Below, piece by piece: positions 33,019-41,542 of a DNA stretch of 64,000 bases. The notes below the pieces were generated by a model. The model made no database searches. It worked only from the letters and a program-made list of their open reading frames with translations, and was not told where the DNA came from. This stretch comes from Mycobacterium deserti (lineage in GTDB: Bacteria > Actinomycetota > Actinomycetes > Mycobacteriales > Mycobacteriaceae), in assembly GCF_025345615.1 (NCBI RefSeq), contig NZ_JAODWD010000005.1, positions 533,417-597,416 of the forward strand, in the 5' to 3' direction. Within the stretch, counting starts at the first letter, position 1. Each line of letters begins with the position of its first letter. A program made the translations under genes and the position numbers.

Positions 33019-34097
33019 TCAAGTATCGCGAGTCGAACCTGATCCGCGCCGGAATAATCGGCGCGGTACTCATCGTGCTGATCATCGCGGTGGGATTAAA
33101 GCCCGAACGAATCATCAACTGGGCAACTGCAATCCGCTACCAGGCACTCTTCGCCGAAGCAGGTGGCCTCAGCGCCGGCAACGAGGTGAAGGTGTCGGGC
33201 GTCGAGGTCGGTTCGGTGACCGATGTGTCGCTGCAGCGCGGCAAGGCGTTGGTCGCCTTCACGGTGAACAGCGGCGTCGTGCTCGGCTCGGAGACGACGG
33301 CACACATCCGGACCGGAACCTTGCTCGGTGAGCGGATCCTGACCCTGGAGTCGGCCGGGTCCGGCTCCATGAGTGCACTCGACGTCATCCCCGCGTCGCG
33401 GACCGCCTCGCCCTACTCGCTCAGCGAGGCGGTGGGTGATCTGGCCAGGAACACCGCGGGCACCGATTTCGGCTCGCTCAACCAATCTCTGGACACGCTG
33501 TCGGCCACCATCGACCAGATCGCACCACAACTGGGTCCGATGTTCGACGGACTGTCTCGGCTGTCGAAATCGATCAACAGTCGCAACGACACGGTGGCCG
33601 ACCTGCTCGACCACACCGGTGAGGTGACCGACATACTCGCCGAGCGCAGTCAGCAGGTGAACCAGTTGTTTCTCAACGCCAACGATCTGACGGCCGTTCT
33701 CGTCGAGCGGCGGCAGGCCATCGTCGCACTGCTGAACTCGACATCGGCGCTCGCCGAACAACTGTCGGGGGTAATCGCCGACAATGAGCAGGCGCTGGCG
33801 CCCGCGCTGGAGAAGTTGAACACCGTGATGGCGGTGCTGGAGAAGAACCGTGACAACATCGCGAAAGGTCTGCCGGGCCTGACCAAATACCTCTCCACCC
33901 TGAGTGAGATCGTCTCCAGCGGTCCGTATTACACCGCGTTTGTGCCGAACCTCATCCCCGGTCAGTTCACCCAGCCGTTCCTGGACTACCTGCTCGGCTT
34001 CCGACGCGGCACCAACGCCGGCCAGCCGCCGGACAACGCCGGCCCGAGAGCTGAACTTCCGTTCCCGTACAACGGCATTCCGTTGGAGCCACAATGA
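33015..34097 (+). CDS. mceC: MceC subunit
   Basis: 360 residues with a membrane anchor at about 10-28, the MCE domain (YQALFAEAGGLSAGNEVKVSGVEVGSVTDVSLQRG) and a helical region (LNQSLDTLSATIDQIAPQLGPMFDGLSRLSKSI). The C-terminus PAELPFPYNGIP-like stretch is short compared with some MceC proteins that end in a proline-rich tail. ATG at 33015 overlaps the mceB stop; a GTG 15 nt earlier is possible but has no advantage. Confidence 0.92.
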   Translation: MIKYRESNLIRAGIIGAVLIVLIIAVGLKPERIINWATAIRYQALFAEAGGLSAGNEVKVSGVEVGSVTDVSLQRGKALVAFTVNSGVVLGSETTAHIRTGTLLGERILTLESAGSGSMSALDVIPASRTASPYSLSEAVGDLARNTAGTDFGSLNQSLDTLSATIDQIAPQLGPMFDGLSRLSKSINSRNDTVADLLDHTGEVTDILAERSQQVNQLFLNANDLTAVLVERRQAIVALLNSTSALAEQLSGVIADNEQALAPALEKLNTVMAVLEKNRDNIAKGLPGLTKYLSTLSEIVSSGPYYTAFVPNLIPGQFTQPFLDYLLGFRRGTNAGQPPDNAGPRAELPFPYNGIPLEPQ

Positions 34098-35479
34098 GAC
34101 CCCGCAATCGTAGGGTTGCACTGACCGCGACTCTACTGGTCCTCTTGCTGGCGGCTTCGGCGCTACTGGTGCGCGGCGCGTTCTTCGCACCGGCCACCCT
34201 GACGGCCTACTTCGTGAAAGCCACGGCGATCTATCCCGGCGACGAAGTACGGGTGGCCGGAGTCAAGGTTGGCCTGATCGAGTCGATCGAACCGGACGGT
34301 CCGCAGGTGAAGGTCACCATGGCAGTGGACCGCGACGTCCCGATACCGGCCGACGCGAAGGCGGTCATCGTTGCGCCGAACCTGATCGCGGCGCGCTACG
34401 TCGCGTTGACCCCGGCTTACGAAACCAGCGGTCCGACAATGCCGGCCGGGGCGGCGATCCCGATCGGCCGCACCGCGATACCGGTGGAGTGGGACCAGGT
34501 GAAAGAGCAGCTGACCCGCCTGGCGACCGAACTCGGCACCGGCACCGACGAGTCGGGCACCGCGGCGGCCCGCTTCATCGACAGCGCCGCCACCGCCATG
34601 GATGGCAACGCCGCCAAACTGCGCACGACGTTGACTCAGTTGTCGCAAGCCGGCCGAATTCTCGCCGACGGCAGCGGCAACATCACCGACATCATCGAGA
34701 ACCTGGCGACATTCATCGGTGCGCTACGGGACAGCAACACTCAGATCGTGCAGTTCCAGGACCGGTTCGCCACCTTGACCAGTGTCCTGGACGGAAGCCG
34801 GTCGGACCTGGATGCCGCACTGACCAACGTCGCCGAGGTCGTGGACGACGTGCAGCGGTTCGTGCGGGGAAGCCGCGATCAGACCGTCGAACAGGTTCAA
34901 CGGCTCACGAACGTCACGCAGGTGATCGTCGATCATCAGCGCGATCTCGAACAGCTTCTGCACGTCGGGCCGACGGGAATCGCGAACACGCTCAACTTCT
35001 TCGACCCCCGCGACGGCGGTATCGTCGGCACGTTCGCGTTCGCGAACTTCGCCAATCCGATGCACCTGGTCTGCGGGGCGATCGCCGCGGTCGAGAACGT
35101 CACCTCCGCGGAGTCGGCGAATCTGTGTGCTAAGTACCTCGGTCCGGCGCTGGCCACGATGAACTTCAACTACCTTCCGTTGCCAGTGAACCCGTTCCTC
35201 GCCGCCGTGCCGCCGCCGCAGGATTACATCTACACCGAACCGCGCCTGGCGCCCGGCGGGGAAGGCCCGGAGCCGGGGCCGCCAGAGGCACCGCCCGCGG
35301 TGTCGGCGTACACCGGGTTCCAGAACGACGTGCCCGCTCCACCCGGATACGGACCGCCTGCGCCCCCACCGTTCCAGCCCACGACCCTTCCTGACCTGAT
35401 GCTTCCGCCCACGATCACGCCACCCGGTCCACCGCTGCCCGCCGAGGCACCGACACCGCACGGGAGTCCGCCGTCATGA
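34094..35479 (+). CDS. mceD: MceD subunit with proline-rich tail
   Basis: 461 residues: anchor at about 8-30, MCE domain (LTAYFVKATAIYPGDEVRVAGVKVGLIESIE to ARYVALTPAYETSGP), helical tail with ITDIIENLATFIGALRDSNTQIVQFQ, and from about 375 on a proline-rich segment (PPGYGPPAPPPFQPTTLP and more) usual for MceD. Overlaps both neighbours by 4 nt. Confidence 0.92.
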   Translation: MRPRNRRVALTATLLVLLLAASALLVRGAFFAPATLTAYFVKATAIYPGDEVRVAGVKVGLIESIEPDGPQVKVTMAVDRDVPIPADAKAVIVAPNLIAARYVALTPAYETSGPTMPAGAAIPIGRTAIPVEWDQVKEQLTRLATELGTGTDESGTAAARFIDSAATAMDGNAAKLRTTLTQLSQAGRILADGSGNITDIIENLATFIGALRDSNTQIVQFQDRFATLTSVLDGSRSDLDAALTNVAEVVDDVQRFVRGSRDQTVEQVQRLTNVTQVIVDHQRDLEQLLHVGPTGIANTLNFFDPRDGGIVGTFAFANFANPMHLVCGAIAAVENVTSAESANLCAKYLGPALATMNFNYLPLPVNPFLAAVPPPQDYIYTEPRLAPGGEGPEPGPPEAPPAVSAYTGFQNDVPAPPGYGPPAPPPFQPTTLPDLMLPPTITPPGPPLPAEAPTPHGSPPS

Positions 35480-36657
35480 CCGGACGCGGGAATGCGAAAA
35501 GTGTTGCTGCGGTGGCTTGTTGCATCGCCCTCATCGCCACCGGCTGCAGTTTCACCGGGCTGAACTCACTGTCCCTGCCGGGCGCCGTAGGGCGCGGCCC
35601 CAACGCCGCGGTGTACCACCTGGAACTGGCCAACGTCGGGACGTTGGAGTCGAACTCGCCGGTCATGATCGACAACGTGGTCGTCGGCAGCGTGGGCAGG
35701 ATGCAGTTCGACGACTGGCACGCCAATGTCGAGGTCTCGGTGCTACCCGACGTCGCCGTTCCCGCGAACGCCGAAGCAACAGTGGGGCAAACGAGTCTGC
35801 TTGGGTCGATGCACATCGCCCTCGACCCGCCGGTGAACGAACCACCGAGAGGCGTTCTGCCGCCGGGCTCGACAATTCCGTTGGCGTCGACGTCGTCCTA
35901 TCCGTCGACAGAACAGACGCTGACCTCGCTGTCGACGTTGGTGAACGGGGGCAATCTCGGCCAGATCGGCGACGTCGTGCGCAGCATGAACTCCGCGCTG
36001 TCGGGCCGCGAGCCGCAGGTGCGGGATCTGCTGACCCGGCTGGACCGATTCGTCGGGGTCTTCGACACCCAGCGCAGCGAGCTCGTTGAGGCGATGAAGG
36101 CGCTCGGTCGGCTCACGGGCACCCTGGTCGACCAGCGAGAGGTGTTGTCGTCGGCGCTGCGGGACATTCCTCCGGCGCTCGACGTGCTGATCGCCGAGCG
36201 ACCCAACCTGACCGCGGCGTTGACGGAACTCGGCACGTTCGGTGAGACGGCCACGGCGCTGGTCAACGAGTCCGGGGCCGACCTGGTGGCCAACCTCAAG
36301 AATCTCGATCCGACGCTCAAGTCGCTGGCCGACGTCGGACCCGAGCTCGCACGAGTCCTTGCGTACCTTCCCACCGCGCCGTTCAACCAGAACATCATCG
36401 ACCGCGGTGTCCGCGGTGATTACATGAACCTGTTCATCATCCTCGACTTCACCACCGCGCGGTTGAAACGCACCTTGCTGGCCGGTACCCGTTGGGAGGA
36501 TCAGTACGCGCAACTGGTACCTGCGCCGGGCGACATCGGCTACGACGCATACTATTCCCGGAACCCGCTGGGCGGACCGATATCTCCGCCGCCCGCATCG
36601 TACGAGGAATCGCTGCGAATCGTACCGCCGCCGCCACCCCCGGGAGGCGGACGCTGA
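35476..36657 (+). CDS. mceE: MceE lipoprotein subunit (LprK-like)
   Basis: 393 residues with a lipoprotein signal: hydrophobic stretch then lipobox IATGC, Cys24 being the lipidated residue. The MCE domain follows (YHLELANVGTLESNSPVMIDNVVVGSVGRM), then helices (LNSALSG-like MNSALSGREPQVRDLLTRLDRFV) and a C-terminal polyproline end (VPPPPPPGGGR). The lipid-anchored MceE is standard in actinobacterial mce operons. ATG overlaps the mceD stop. Confidence 0.93.
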   Translation: MTGRGNAKSVAAVACCIALIATGCSFTGLNSLSLPGAVGRGPNAAVYHLELANVGTLESNSPVMIDNVVVGSVGRMQFDDWHANVEVSVLPDVAVPANAEATVGQTSLLGSMHIALDPPVNEPPRGVLPPGSTIPLASTSSYPSTEQTLTSLSTLVNGGNLGQIGDVVRSMNSALSGREPQVRDLLTRLDRFVGVFDTQRSELVEAMKALGRLTGTLVDQREVLSSALRDIPPALDVLIAERPNLTAALTELGTFGETATALVNESGADLVANLKNLDPTLKSLADVGPELARVLAYLPTAPFNQNIIDRGVRGDYMNLFIILDFTTARLKRTLLAGTRWEDQYAQLVPAPGDIGYDAYYSRNPLGGPISPPPASYEESLRIVPPPPPPGGGR

Positions 36658-38138
36658 TGTTCACCCGGCAGATCCGCGTACAGCTCGTCATCTTCACCAT
36701 CGCATCCATCATCGGCGTGACGGTGATGGCGTTCGGATACCTGCAAGCACCGGTGCTGCTGGGGCTCGGCCGGATCACCGTCACGGTGGAACTGCCCGCG
36801 GGAGGCGGCCTCTACAAGTTCGCCAACGTCACCTACCGGGGGGTGAAGGTGGGCAAGGTCACCGACGTGTCGCTGACCTCAGCGGGGGCCAAAGCCACGC
36901 TCTCGCTGGGTACTTCACCCAAGATTCCGGCCGACCTCGTGGCCGAGGTGCATAGCATCTCGGCCGTCGGTGAACAGTACGTCGACCTGCTGCCGCGCAC
37001 GTCGTCGCCACCGTATCTGCGGGACGGGTCCGTTATCGCGGCTGCGACGGTCCCCCCGGCGACCGGGGCGATGCTGGACAAAGCCAGCACGCTGCTCAAC
37101 ACCATTCCGCGGGAACGGCTCACCGCACTGCTCGACGAATCGGCTAAGGCCCTCGACGACGCCGGCTACGACCTCGGGTCGCTGATCGATTCGGGGTCGA
37201 CACTGACCGACGGCCTTGTCGGCGTGTCGGCTGAGTCCAGGGCGGTCATCGACGACAGCGTGCCGCTCCTCGATGGCGCCGCCCAATCGGCGTACGCGAC
37301 TCGGACTTGGGTGCGCAGCCTCGCCGGCGTGACCGACCAACTGGTCGACAACGACGCCCAGGTACGGACGTTGCTGCAGGACGGCCCCGCGGCGCTCAAC
37401 GAGGTCAGCCGGCTGATGAGCGAGGTGAAGCCGACGCTTCCGGTGCTCCTGGCCAACATGACCAGCCTCGGCAAGGTCGCGGTGACCTACAACCCGTCGC
37501 TGGAGCAGTTGTTGGTACTCGTCCCGTCGTTCTTCGCCGGCCTTGGCGCGTTGTCGCACATCGCCAACGCCACCGGCCTACCGCTGGGCAACTTCCGCGT
37601 CGGCATGGGAGACCCGCCGGCGTGCACCGTCGGGTTTCTTCCGCCGTCACAGTGGCGGTCTCCGGCCGACACCACAACGATCGACACGCCGGACGGGTTG
37701 TACTGCAAACTGCCGCAGGACTCACCGATCGTGGTGCGTGGCCTTCGCAATCTGCCGTGCATGGCGCATCCCGGCAAGCGGGCGCCCACGGTCCAGATGT
37801 GTGACGGTGATGAGCCTTTCGTTCCGCTCGCGCTCCGGCAGCATGCCGTGGGTCCGTACCCGCTCGATCCCAATCTGATCGCACAGGGGATTCCGCCCGA
37901 TGACCGGGTGACTCGGGATCCGCTGCTGTTCGGTCCCGTTGAGGGAACCCAGCCTCCGGCACCTGGCCCGGCACCTGAGGCACCCCCGCCGCCCGACCCG
38001 GCCGCGGCGGTGACCACCTACGACCCGCGGACCGGGCGCTACCTCGGCCCCGACGGGTTCCCCCGCACCCAGTCCGACCTGGTCGAGAACCCGGGTCCAA
38101 AACGTTGGCAGGACATGATGTTTCCACCGCAGAAGTAG
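36657..38138 (+). CDS. mceF: MceF subunit
   Basis: 493 residues: MFTRQIRVQLVIFTIASIIGVTVMAFGYL is the anchor, the MCE domain follows (ITVTVELPAGGGLYKFANVTYRGVKVGKVTDV), then a long helical domain and a proline-rich tail (APGPAPEAPPPPDPAAAV) ending in WQDMMFPPQK. MceF proteins are normally the longest. The frame is open further upstream inside mceE, but the ATG at 36657 shares one base with the mceE stop (TGATG). Confidence 0.92.
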   Translation: MFTRQIRVQLVIFTIASIIGVTVMAFGYLQAPVLLGLGRITVTVELPAGGGLYKFANVTYRGVKVGKVTDVSLTSAGAKATLSLGTSPKIPADLVAEVHSISAVGEQYVDLLPRTSSPPYLRDGSVIAAATVPPATGAMLDKASTLLNTIPRERLTALLDESAKALDDAGYDLGSLIDSGSTLTDGLVGVSAESRAVIDDSVPLLDGAAQSAYATRTWVRSLAGVTDQLVDNDAQVRTLLQDGPAALNEVSRLMSEVKPTLPVLLANMTSLGKVAVTYNPSLEQLLVLVPSFFAGLGALSHIANATGLPLGNFRVGMGDPPACTVGFLPPSQWRSPADTTTIDTPDGLYCKLPQDSPIVVRGLRNLPCMAHPGKRAPTVQMCDGDEPFVPLALRQHAVGPYPLDPNLIAQGIPPDDRVTRDPLLFGPVEGTQPPAPGPAPEAPPPPDPAAAVTTYDPRTGRYLGPDGFPRTQSDLVENPGPKRWQDMMFPPQK

Positions 38139-38150
38139 GAAGGGGTTGGC

Positions 38151-38651
38151 ATGTCGCGGCAGAACCGGGCGGCGCTCGTCGCGCTCCTGGTCATGATCTG
38201 TGGTCCCGGGCTGGTCAAGCCGGGAATCGCGGTCGCCGATGATCTCGAGCAGTTCGCGTTGAACGGCACGTTCACCGTGATCTCCGACGGCGTGTTTGCG
38301 AAGACCAGCGAACGACGGCAGCGGCAGGCCACGGTGGTCAGCACATGGACCATCACCACGTCGTGTCGGACGGCGATCGACTGTTCGGGGCAGATGACCA
38401 GTGATCAGGGCTGGACCGCTGACATCTCCTACACCGATCCGCTGTGGTACGTCACGCGCACTCTGCCGGACTGGGTCAAGTGTCCGGACGGCACCGCCGC
38501 GCCGGGAGAGCAGACCTTCAAATTCTTCGTGGACCACTTCGACCTGCCCAACCTGCGGGGCTGGGACAACACGCTCGGCCCCAGCGGGGCGTGTGGGGTG
38601 AACAAGCCAGTCAATATCGAGATGCCCCTGAAGCTGATCCCAAAGACTTAA
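38151..38651 (+). CDS. secreted Mce-associated protein
   Basis: A 166-residue protein with a Sec signal peptide (cleavage expected after about residue 29, PGIAVA). The mature part has strands FALNGTFTVISDGVFAKTSERRQRQATVVSTWTITTSC, four Cys that could form two disulfides (TSCRTAIDCSGQ; WVKCPDG; SGACGVN) and IEMPLKLIPKT at the end. Proteins of this kind are often found just after mce genes and are thought to assist the complex; the function is unproven. It lies 12 nt behind mceF with AAGGGG before the ATG. It ends convergently with the MaoC gene at 38648. Confidence 0.82.
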   Translation: MSRQNRAALVALLVMICGPGLVKPGIAVADDLEQFALNGTFTVISDGVFAKTSERRQRQATVVSTWTITTSCRTAIDCSGQMTSDQGWTADISYTDPLWYVTRTLPDWVKCPDGTAAPGEQTFKFFVDHFDLPNLRGWDNTLGPSGACGVNKPVNIEMPLKLIPKT

Positions 38652-39118
38652 TCGACCATCGCGGCGATGGTGTCGACTACGCACGCCGGCCGATCGGAGC
38701 CCTCGACCTCGACCGTGACCCGCACCGTGGCCCTTGCCCCGGTACCGGTGCGGTCCACCCTGATCAGCTCGGCCCCCGCGCGGATGCGGGAGTCGACCGG
38801 AACGGGCGCCGGGAACCGCAGCTTGTCCACGCCGTAATTGACCTGCATCGACAAGCCCGTGACCCGATAGATCTGTTGGACGAGAATCGGCACCAGCGAC
38901 AGCGTGAGATAGCCGTGGGCGATCGTCTTGCCGTACGGGCCCTTCGCGGACTTCTCCGTGTCGACGTGGATCCACTGGTGATCGCCGGTGGCCTCGGCGA
39001 ACAGGTCGATCTCCTTCTGGGTGACCTCTCGCCAGCCGCTGTACCCGAGGTGCTCCCCGACGTGTGCCTCGAAGGCCGCGATTCCCGCATACTCCGTCGG
39101 CGAAGCCGTCTGCGTCAC
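38648..39118 (-). CDS. MaoC-like enoyl-CoA hydratase
   Basis: A 156-residue hotdog enzyme with the complete (R)-hydratase motif AEATGDHQWIHVD (Asp46, His51) and KTIAHGYLTLSLVP, so active hydration of an enoyl-CoA is expected. The closest functional type is the HtdZ/FAS-II-independent hydratase group. The ATG at 39118 overlaps the stop of the amidohydrolase gene (ATGA), so both are translated together. Confidence 0.88.
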   Translation of the reverse strand: MTQTASPTEYAGIAAFEAHVGEHLGYSGWREVTQKEIDLFAEATGDHQWIHVDTEKSAKGPYGKTIAHGYLTLSLVPILVQQIYRVTGLSMQVNYGVDKLRFPAPVPVDSRIRAGAELIRVDRTGTGARATVRVTVEVEGSDRPACVVDTIAAMVD

Positions 39119-40308
39119 ACCGAGACCTTCAGACCCAGAAGCTCAATCGCGTTGCCGCCCATGATCTTCGCCTTGGCGGTCTCGGAGACTCCGTCGAGCC
39201 GGTCCACGAAGCTCAGCGGATCGCCGATGCCCTCCGGATGGGGGAAGTCGGAACCGAACATCACGTGGTCCTCGCCCATGATATCGATGATCCCCCTGAT
39301 GTCGTCTTCGAGGAACGGGTGGATGTAGACGTTGCGCTTGAACACCTCGACCGGGTGTTCATCGAACTCCTTGGGCATCGTCCGATACGCTTTGTCCAGC
39401 AGCCGCAGAAGATTTCGCACCCACCCGCTGCCATTCTCGACCACCAGGACCTTCAGATCCGGGAAGCGCGAGAGCGCCCCGTGGCAGATCAGCGCGGCAA
39501 GTGTGTCCTCCATGGCGCGGAAGCCCATCACGACCTCTCGCAGCGCGCTCGGTTTGAAGGACAGGTACTCGTCGCCGCCCTCCCACTCCATCAGATGCTT
39601 CTGGTATCCGCTGTCGGAAGCGTGGAACGTCACCGGGATGCCGGCATCGACGACCTCCTGCCAGAACGGGTCGTATTCCGGAAGGCCCATCGAGCGTGAC
39701 CCGCCGAAGCGGCTCGGCACCGGGGCGGGCCGGACCAGGAAGGTCTTCATTCCGCGCTCCAGGCACCAGTGAAACTCCTTGATGGCCTCGTCGACCAGTG
39801 GCAGGCAGATCACCGGAGTGGCGAAGATCCGGTCTTCGTAGTTGAAGGTCCAATGCTCGTACATCCACTCGTTGAGCGCGTGGATGATCGCATGGGTCAG
39901 GATTACGTCGTCGGTGGTCCGTTCCTCGATCAGGCTGGCCAGGGTGGGATACATGACACACTGGTCGATGCCGAGTTCGTCCATCAGCTCCAGGCGAGGT
40001 GCGGGATACTGGTAGGCGGGGATGACATCCATTGCCTCGCCGATGAACTCGCGAAAGCTCAAGCCTTCCGGGTTGTTGCCGAGGAAGTAGTCCTCGGCGC
40101 TACCCGGCCTGGCGACGCGCTCGAAGGTCGGATTCGGAATCATGTGGCTGATGTGGTCCTTGACCACGAGCTTCGGCCGACCGTTCACCTCGACGTAGCC
40201 CACCTTGCCCCGGTGCTGCTTCGGCAGGTACTTCAGTAGGGCGTCCTGCGTCTCGTACATGTGGTTGTCGATGTCGAAGACGGGATACGGCAGGGAACGG
40301 GGAGACAT
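39115..40308 (-). CDS. amidohydrolase-family (TIM-barrel) metal-dependent hydrolase
   Basis: A 397-residue member of the amidohydrolase-2 group. The N-terminal FDIDNHMYET replaces the DxHxH of ACMSD-type enzymes with D-N-H-M-Y; further metal or acid residues are likely in PVTFHASDSGY, ICHGALSRFPDLKVLVVENGSGW and MFGSDFPHPEG. Family members do decarboxylations or hydrolyses; in steroid and aromatic pathways they open rings. The ATG at 40308 is used (GGAGG 10 nt upstream). Two close paralogues occur in the window (43676 and 48851). Confidence 0.85.
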   Translation of the reverse strand: MSPRSLPYPVFDIDNHMYETQDALLKYLPKQHRGKVGYVEVNGRPKLVVKDHISHMIPNPTFERVARPGSAEDYFLGNNPEGLSFREFIGEAMDVIPAYQYPAPRLELMDELGIDQCVMYPTLASLIEERTTDDVILTHAIIHALNEWMYEHWTFNYEDRIFATPVICLPLVDEAIKEFHWCLERGMKTFLVRPAPVPSRFGGSRSMGLPEYDPFWQEVVDAGIPVTFHASDSGYQKHLMEWEGGDEYLSFKPSALREVVMGFRAMEDTLAALICHGALSRFPDLKVLVVENGSGWVRNLLRLLDKAYRTMPKEFDEHPVEVFKRNVYIHPFLEDDIRGIIDIMGEDHVMFGSDFPHPEGIGDPLSFVDRLDGVSETAKAKIMGGNAIELLGLKVSV

Positions 40309-40334
40309 GTGGCTGAACCCTCCATCAGAGCAGC

Positions 40335-40374
40335 GGATATGATCATTTACGCCAGGTGAGAACGACGTTATCAC
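40335..40374 (-). promoter_or_regulatory. tandem operator before amidohydrolase gene
   Basis: GTGAGAACGACGTTATCAC (40356-40374) is a dyad with GAGAAC and GTTATC half-sites and a 3-nt spacer. A weaker copy, GGATAT-GATC-ATTTAC, is at 40335-40350, centres 22.5 bp apart. Both are upstream of the amidohydrolase start at 40308. Confidence 0.55.
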
Positions 40375-40403
40375 TTCAGTCGATCAACCTCCACCGAGGG
40401 TGC

Positions 40404-41036
40404 TCAGCCCCCCGCGGAGTGCCACGTATCGACGACGGCGGCGGTCGTCGTCACGGTCGTGAGCAGGGACAACGTGTTGTCGATCACGGCATCGGCGTAT
40501 TCTTTCGGGAAACCGCTGACCGCGTCGCGGGGGAGCACGAACTGGTAGCCGCGGTTGACCGCATCCATGGCGAAGTTCGTGATCGCAACGTTGACCGACA
40601 CACCGACGCCGACGATCGTCGTGATCCCGAGGTTGCGCAGCACCGAGTCTAGATCCGTACCCGTCATCGGACCCATCCCATGAGTGCGTGTCAGGACGAG
40701 ATCGGATGACTCAGGCCCGAACTCCGGCAGCACTGAGCCGCCGAGACTGCCGGGAGTCAGGTCGGCGGGGAACGACTTCCCGGCCGCGAACAGCCGCGCA
40801 TTGTGATTCGAGCCGCGGCCATCGGCGCGCCTGTGGATCAGGCAGTGCACGACCGTGGCACGGGCTGAGCGGGCCGCTGCGAGCAATCGGCCGATGTTCG
40901 GGATCGCCTCCCGTCGAGCCTCTTCGGCAAGCATGGGCAGGCCCGCTTGTGGTCCGATGACTCCGCCTTGGCACTCCTGTGTGACGAGTGCCGTGGTTGT
41001 CGGATCGAGCAGGTCGGACAGTTGCGGTTGCGGCAT
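40404..41036 (-). CDS. isochorismatase-like hydrolase without catalytic Cys
   Basis: A 210-residue isochorismatase-fold protein: TTTALVTQECQGGVIGP at the first strand, HCLIHRRADGRG in the middle and GVGVSVNVAITNFAMDAVNRGYQFVLPRDAVSG at the active site. In cysteine hydrolases this last stretch has Cys where Ala stands here (NVA), and the Asp of the first strand is Glu (QECQ). True isochorismatases also lack the Cys, so hydrolysis by a non-Cys route is possible. The ATG at 41036 is right next to an operator, suggesting a leaderless start (TAACGT 8 nt upstream). Confidence 0.8.
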   Translation of the reverse strand: MPQPQLSDLLDPTTTALVTQECQGGVIGPQAGLPMLAEEARREAIPNIGRLLAAARSARATVVHCLIHRRADGRGSNHNARLFAAGKSFPADLTPGSLGGSVLPEFGPESSDLVLTRTHGMGPMTGTDLDSVLRNLGITTIVGVGVSVNVAITNFAMDAVNRGYQFVLPRDAVSGFPKEYADAVIDNTLSLLTTVTTTAAVVDTWHSAGG

Positions 41037-41074
41037 GAGAACAGACGTTATCGTGTGGGGGAGCGTGAATTCCA
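41037..41074. promoter_or_regulatory. operator adjacent to a start codon
   Basis: GAGAAC-AGAC-GTTATC (41037-41052) begins at the base next to the minus-strand ATG at 41036. A weak copy, GGGAGC-GTGA-ATTCCA, lies exactly 22 bp away at 41059-41074, towards the divergent SnoaL-like gene at 41099. Confidence 0.55.
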
Positions 41075-41098
41075 GATGCACGGGGACTTGGAGGTCCG

Positions 41099-41536
41099 AT
41101 GGAGGCGTGGGAGATCGAGGTACGGGAGTCGGTGCGTCAAACGATGGCCGACTACACCGCCGCCACCGACCGGTTCGATCTCCGCGCCCTCGCGGCGTGC
41201 TTCGGGCCGAACGGTGTGCTCGAGTTCACCGGTGGTGCGGATCCGCTGACCGGTCCGGAGGCGATCGAGGCAGGGCTCGGTGCTGCGATGACACGGGAAC
41301 CGAGTTCGACGCGGAGGGCGCCGACGCATGTGCGTCACCATGTTTCGAGTGTCAGATTCGAGTCGGTGACGCGCGACCGAGTCGCTGTGAACAGCTACTT
41401 CGCCGTTCACACCGATATCGGACTGGACCATTGGGGCCGGTATCGCGACGTCTTGGCGCCACTGTCCGGTCAATGGCTGTTCGCCCACCGTCGCATCAAG
41501 GTGGACGCGTTCGCAGCCGACAGTCTGATGGCCTGA
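41099..41536 (+). CDS. SnoaL-like/NTF2-fold protein
   Basis: A 145-residue NTF2-like protein: VRQTMADYTAATDRFDLRALAACFGPNGVLEFTGGADPLTG is the usual helix-turn-strand opening, followed by THVRHHVSSVRFESVTRDRVAVNSYFAVHTDIGLDHWGRYRDVL and WLFAHRRIKVDAF. The HHV and HWGRY His residues are candidates for an active site. Related to the larger protein at 15971. GGAGG 7 nt before the ATG. Single gene, divergent from the isochorismatase-like gene. Confidence 0.75.
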   Translation: MEAWEIEVRESVRQTMADYTAATDRFDLRALAACFGPNGVLEFTGGADPLTGPEAIEAGLGAAMTREPSSTRRAPTHVRHHVSSVRFESVTRDRVAVNSYFAVHTDIGLDHWGRYRDVLAPLSGQWLFAHRRIKVDAFAADSLMA

Positions 41537-41542
41537 GTCGGG

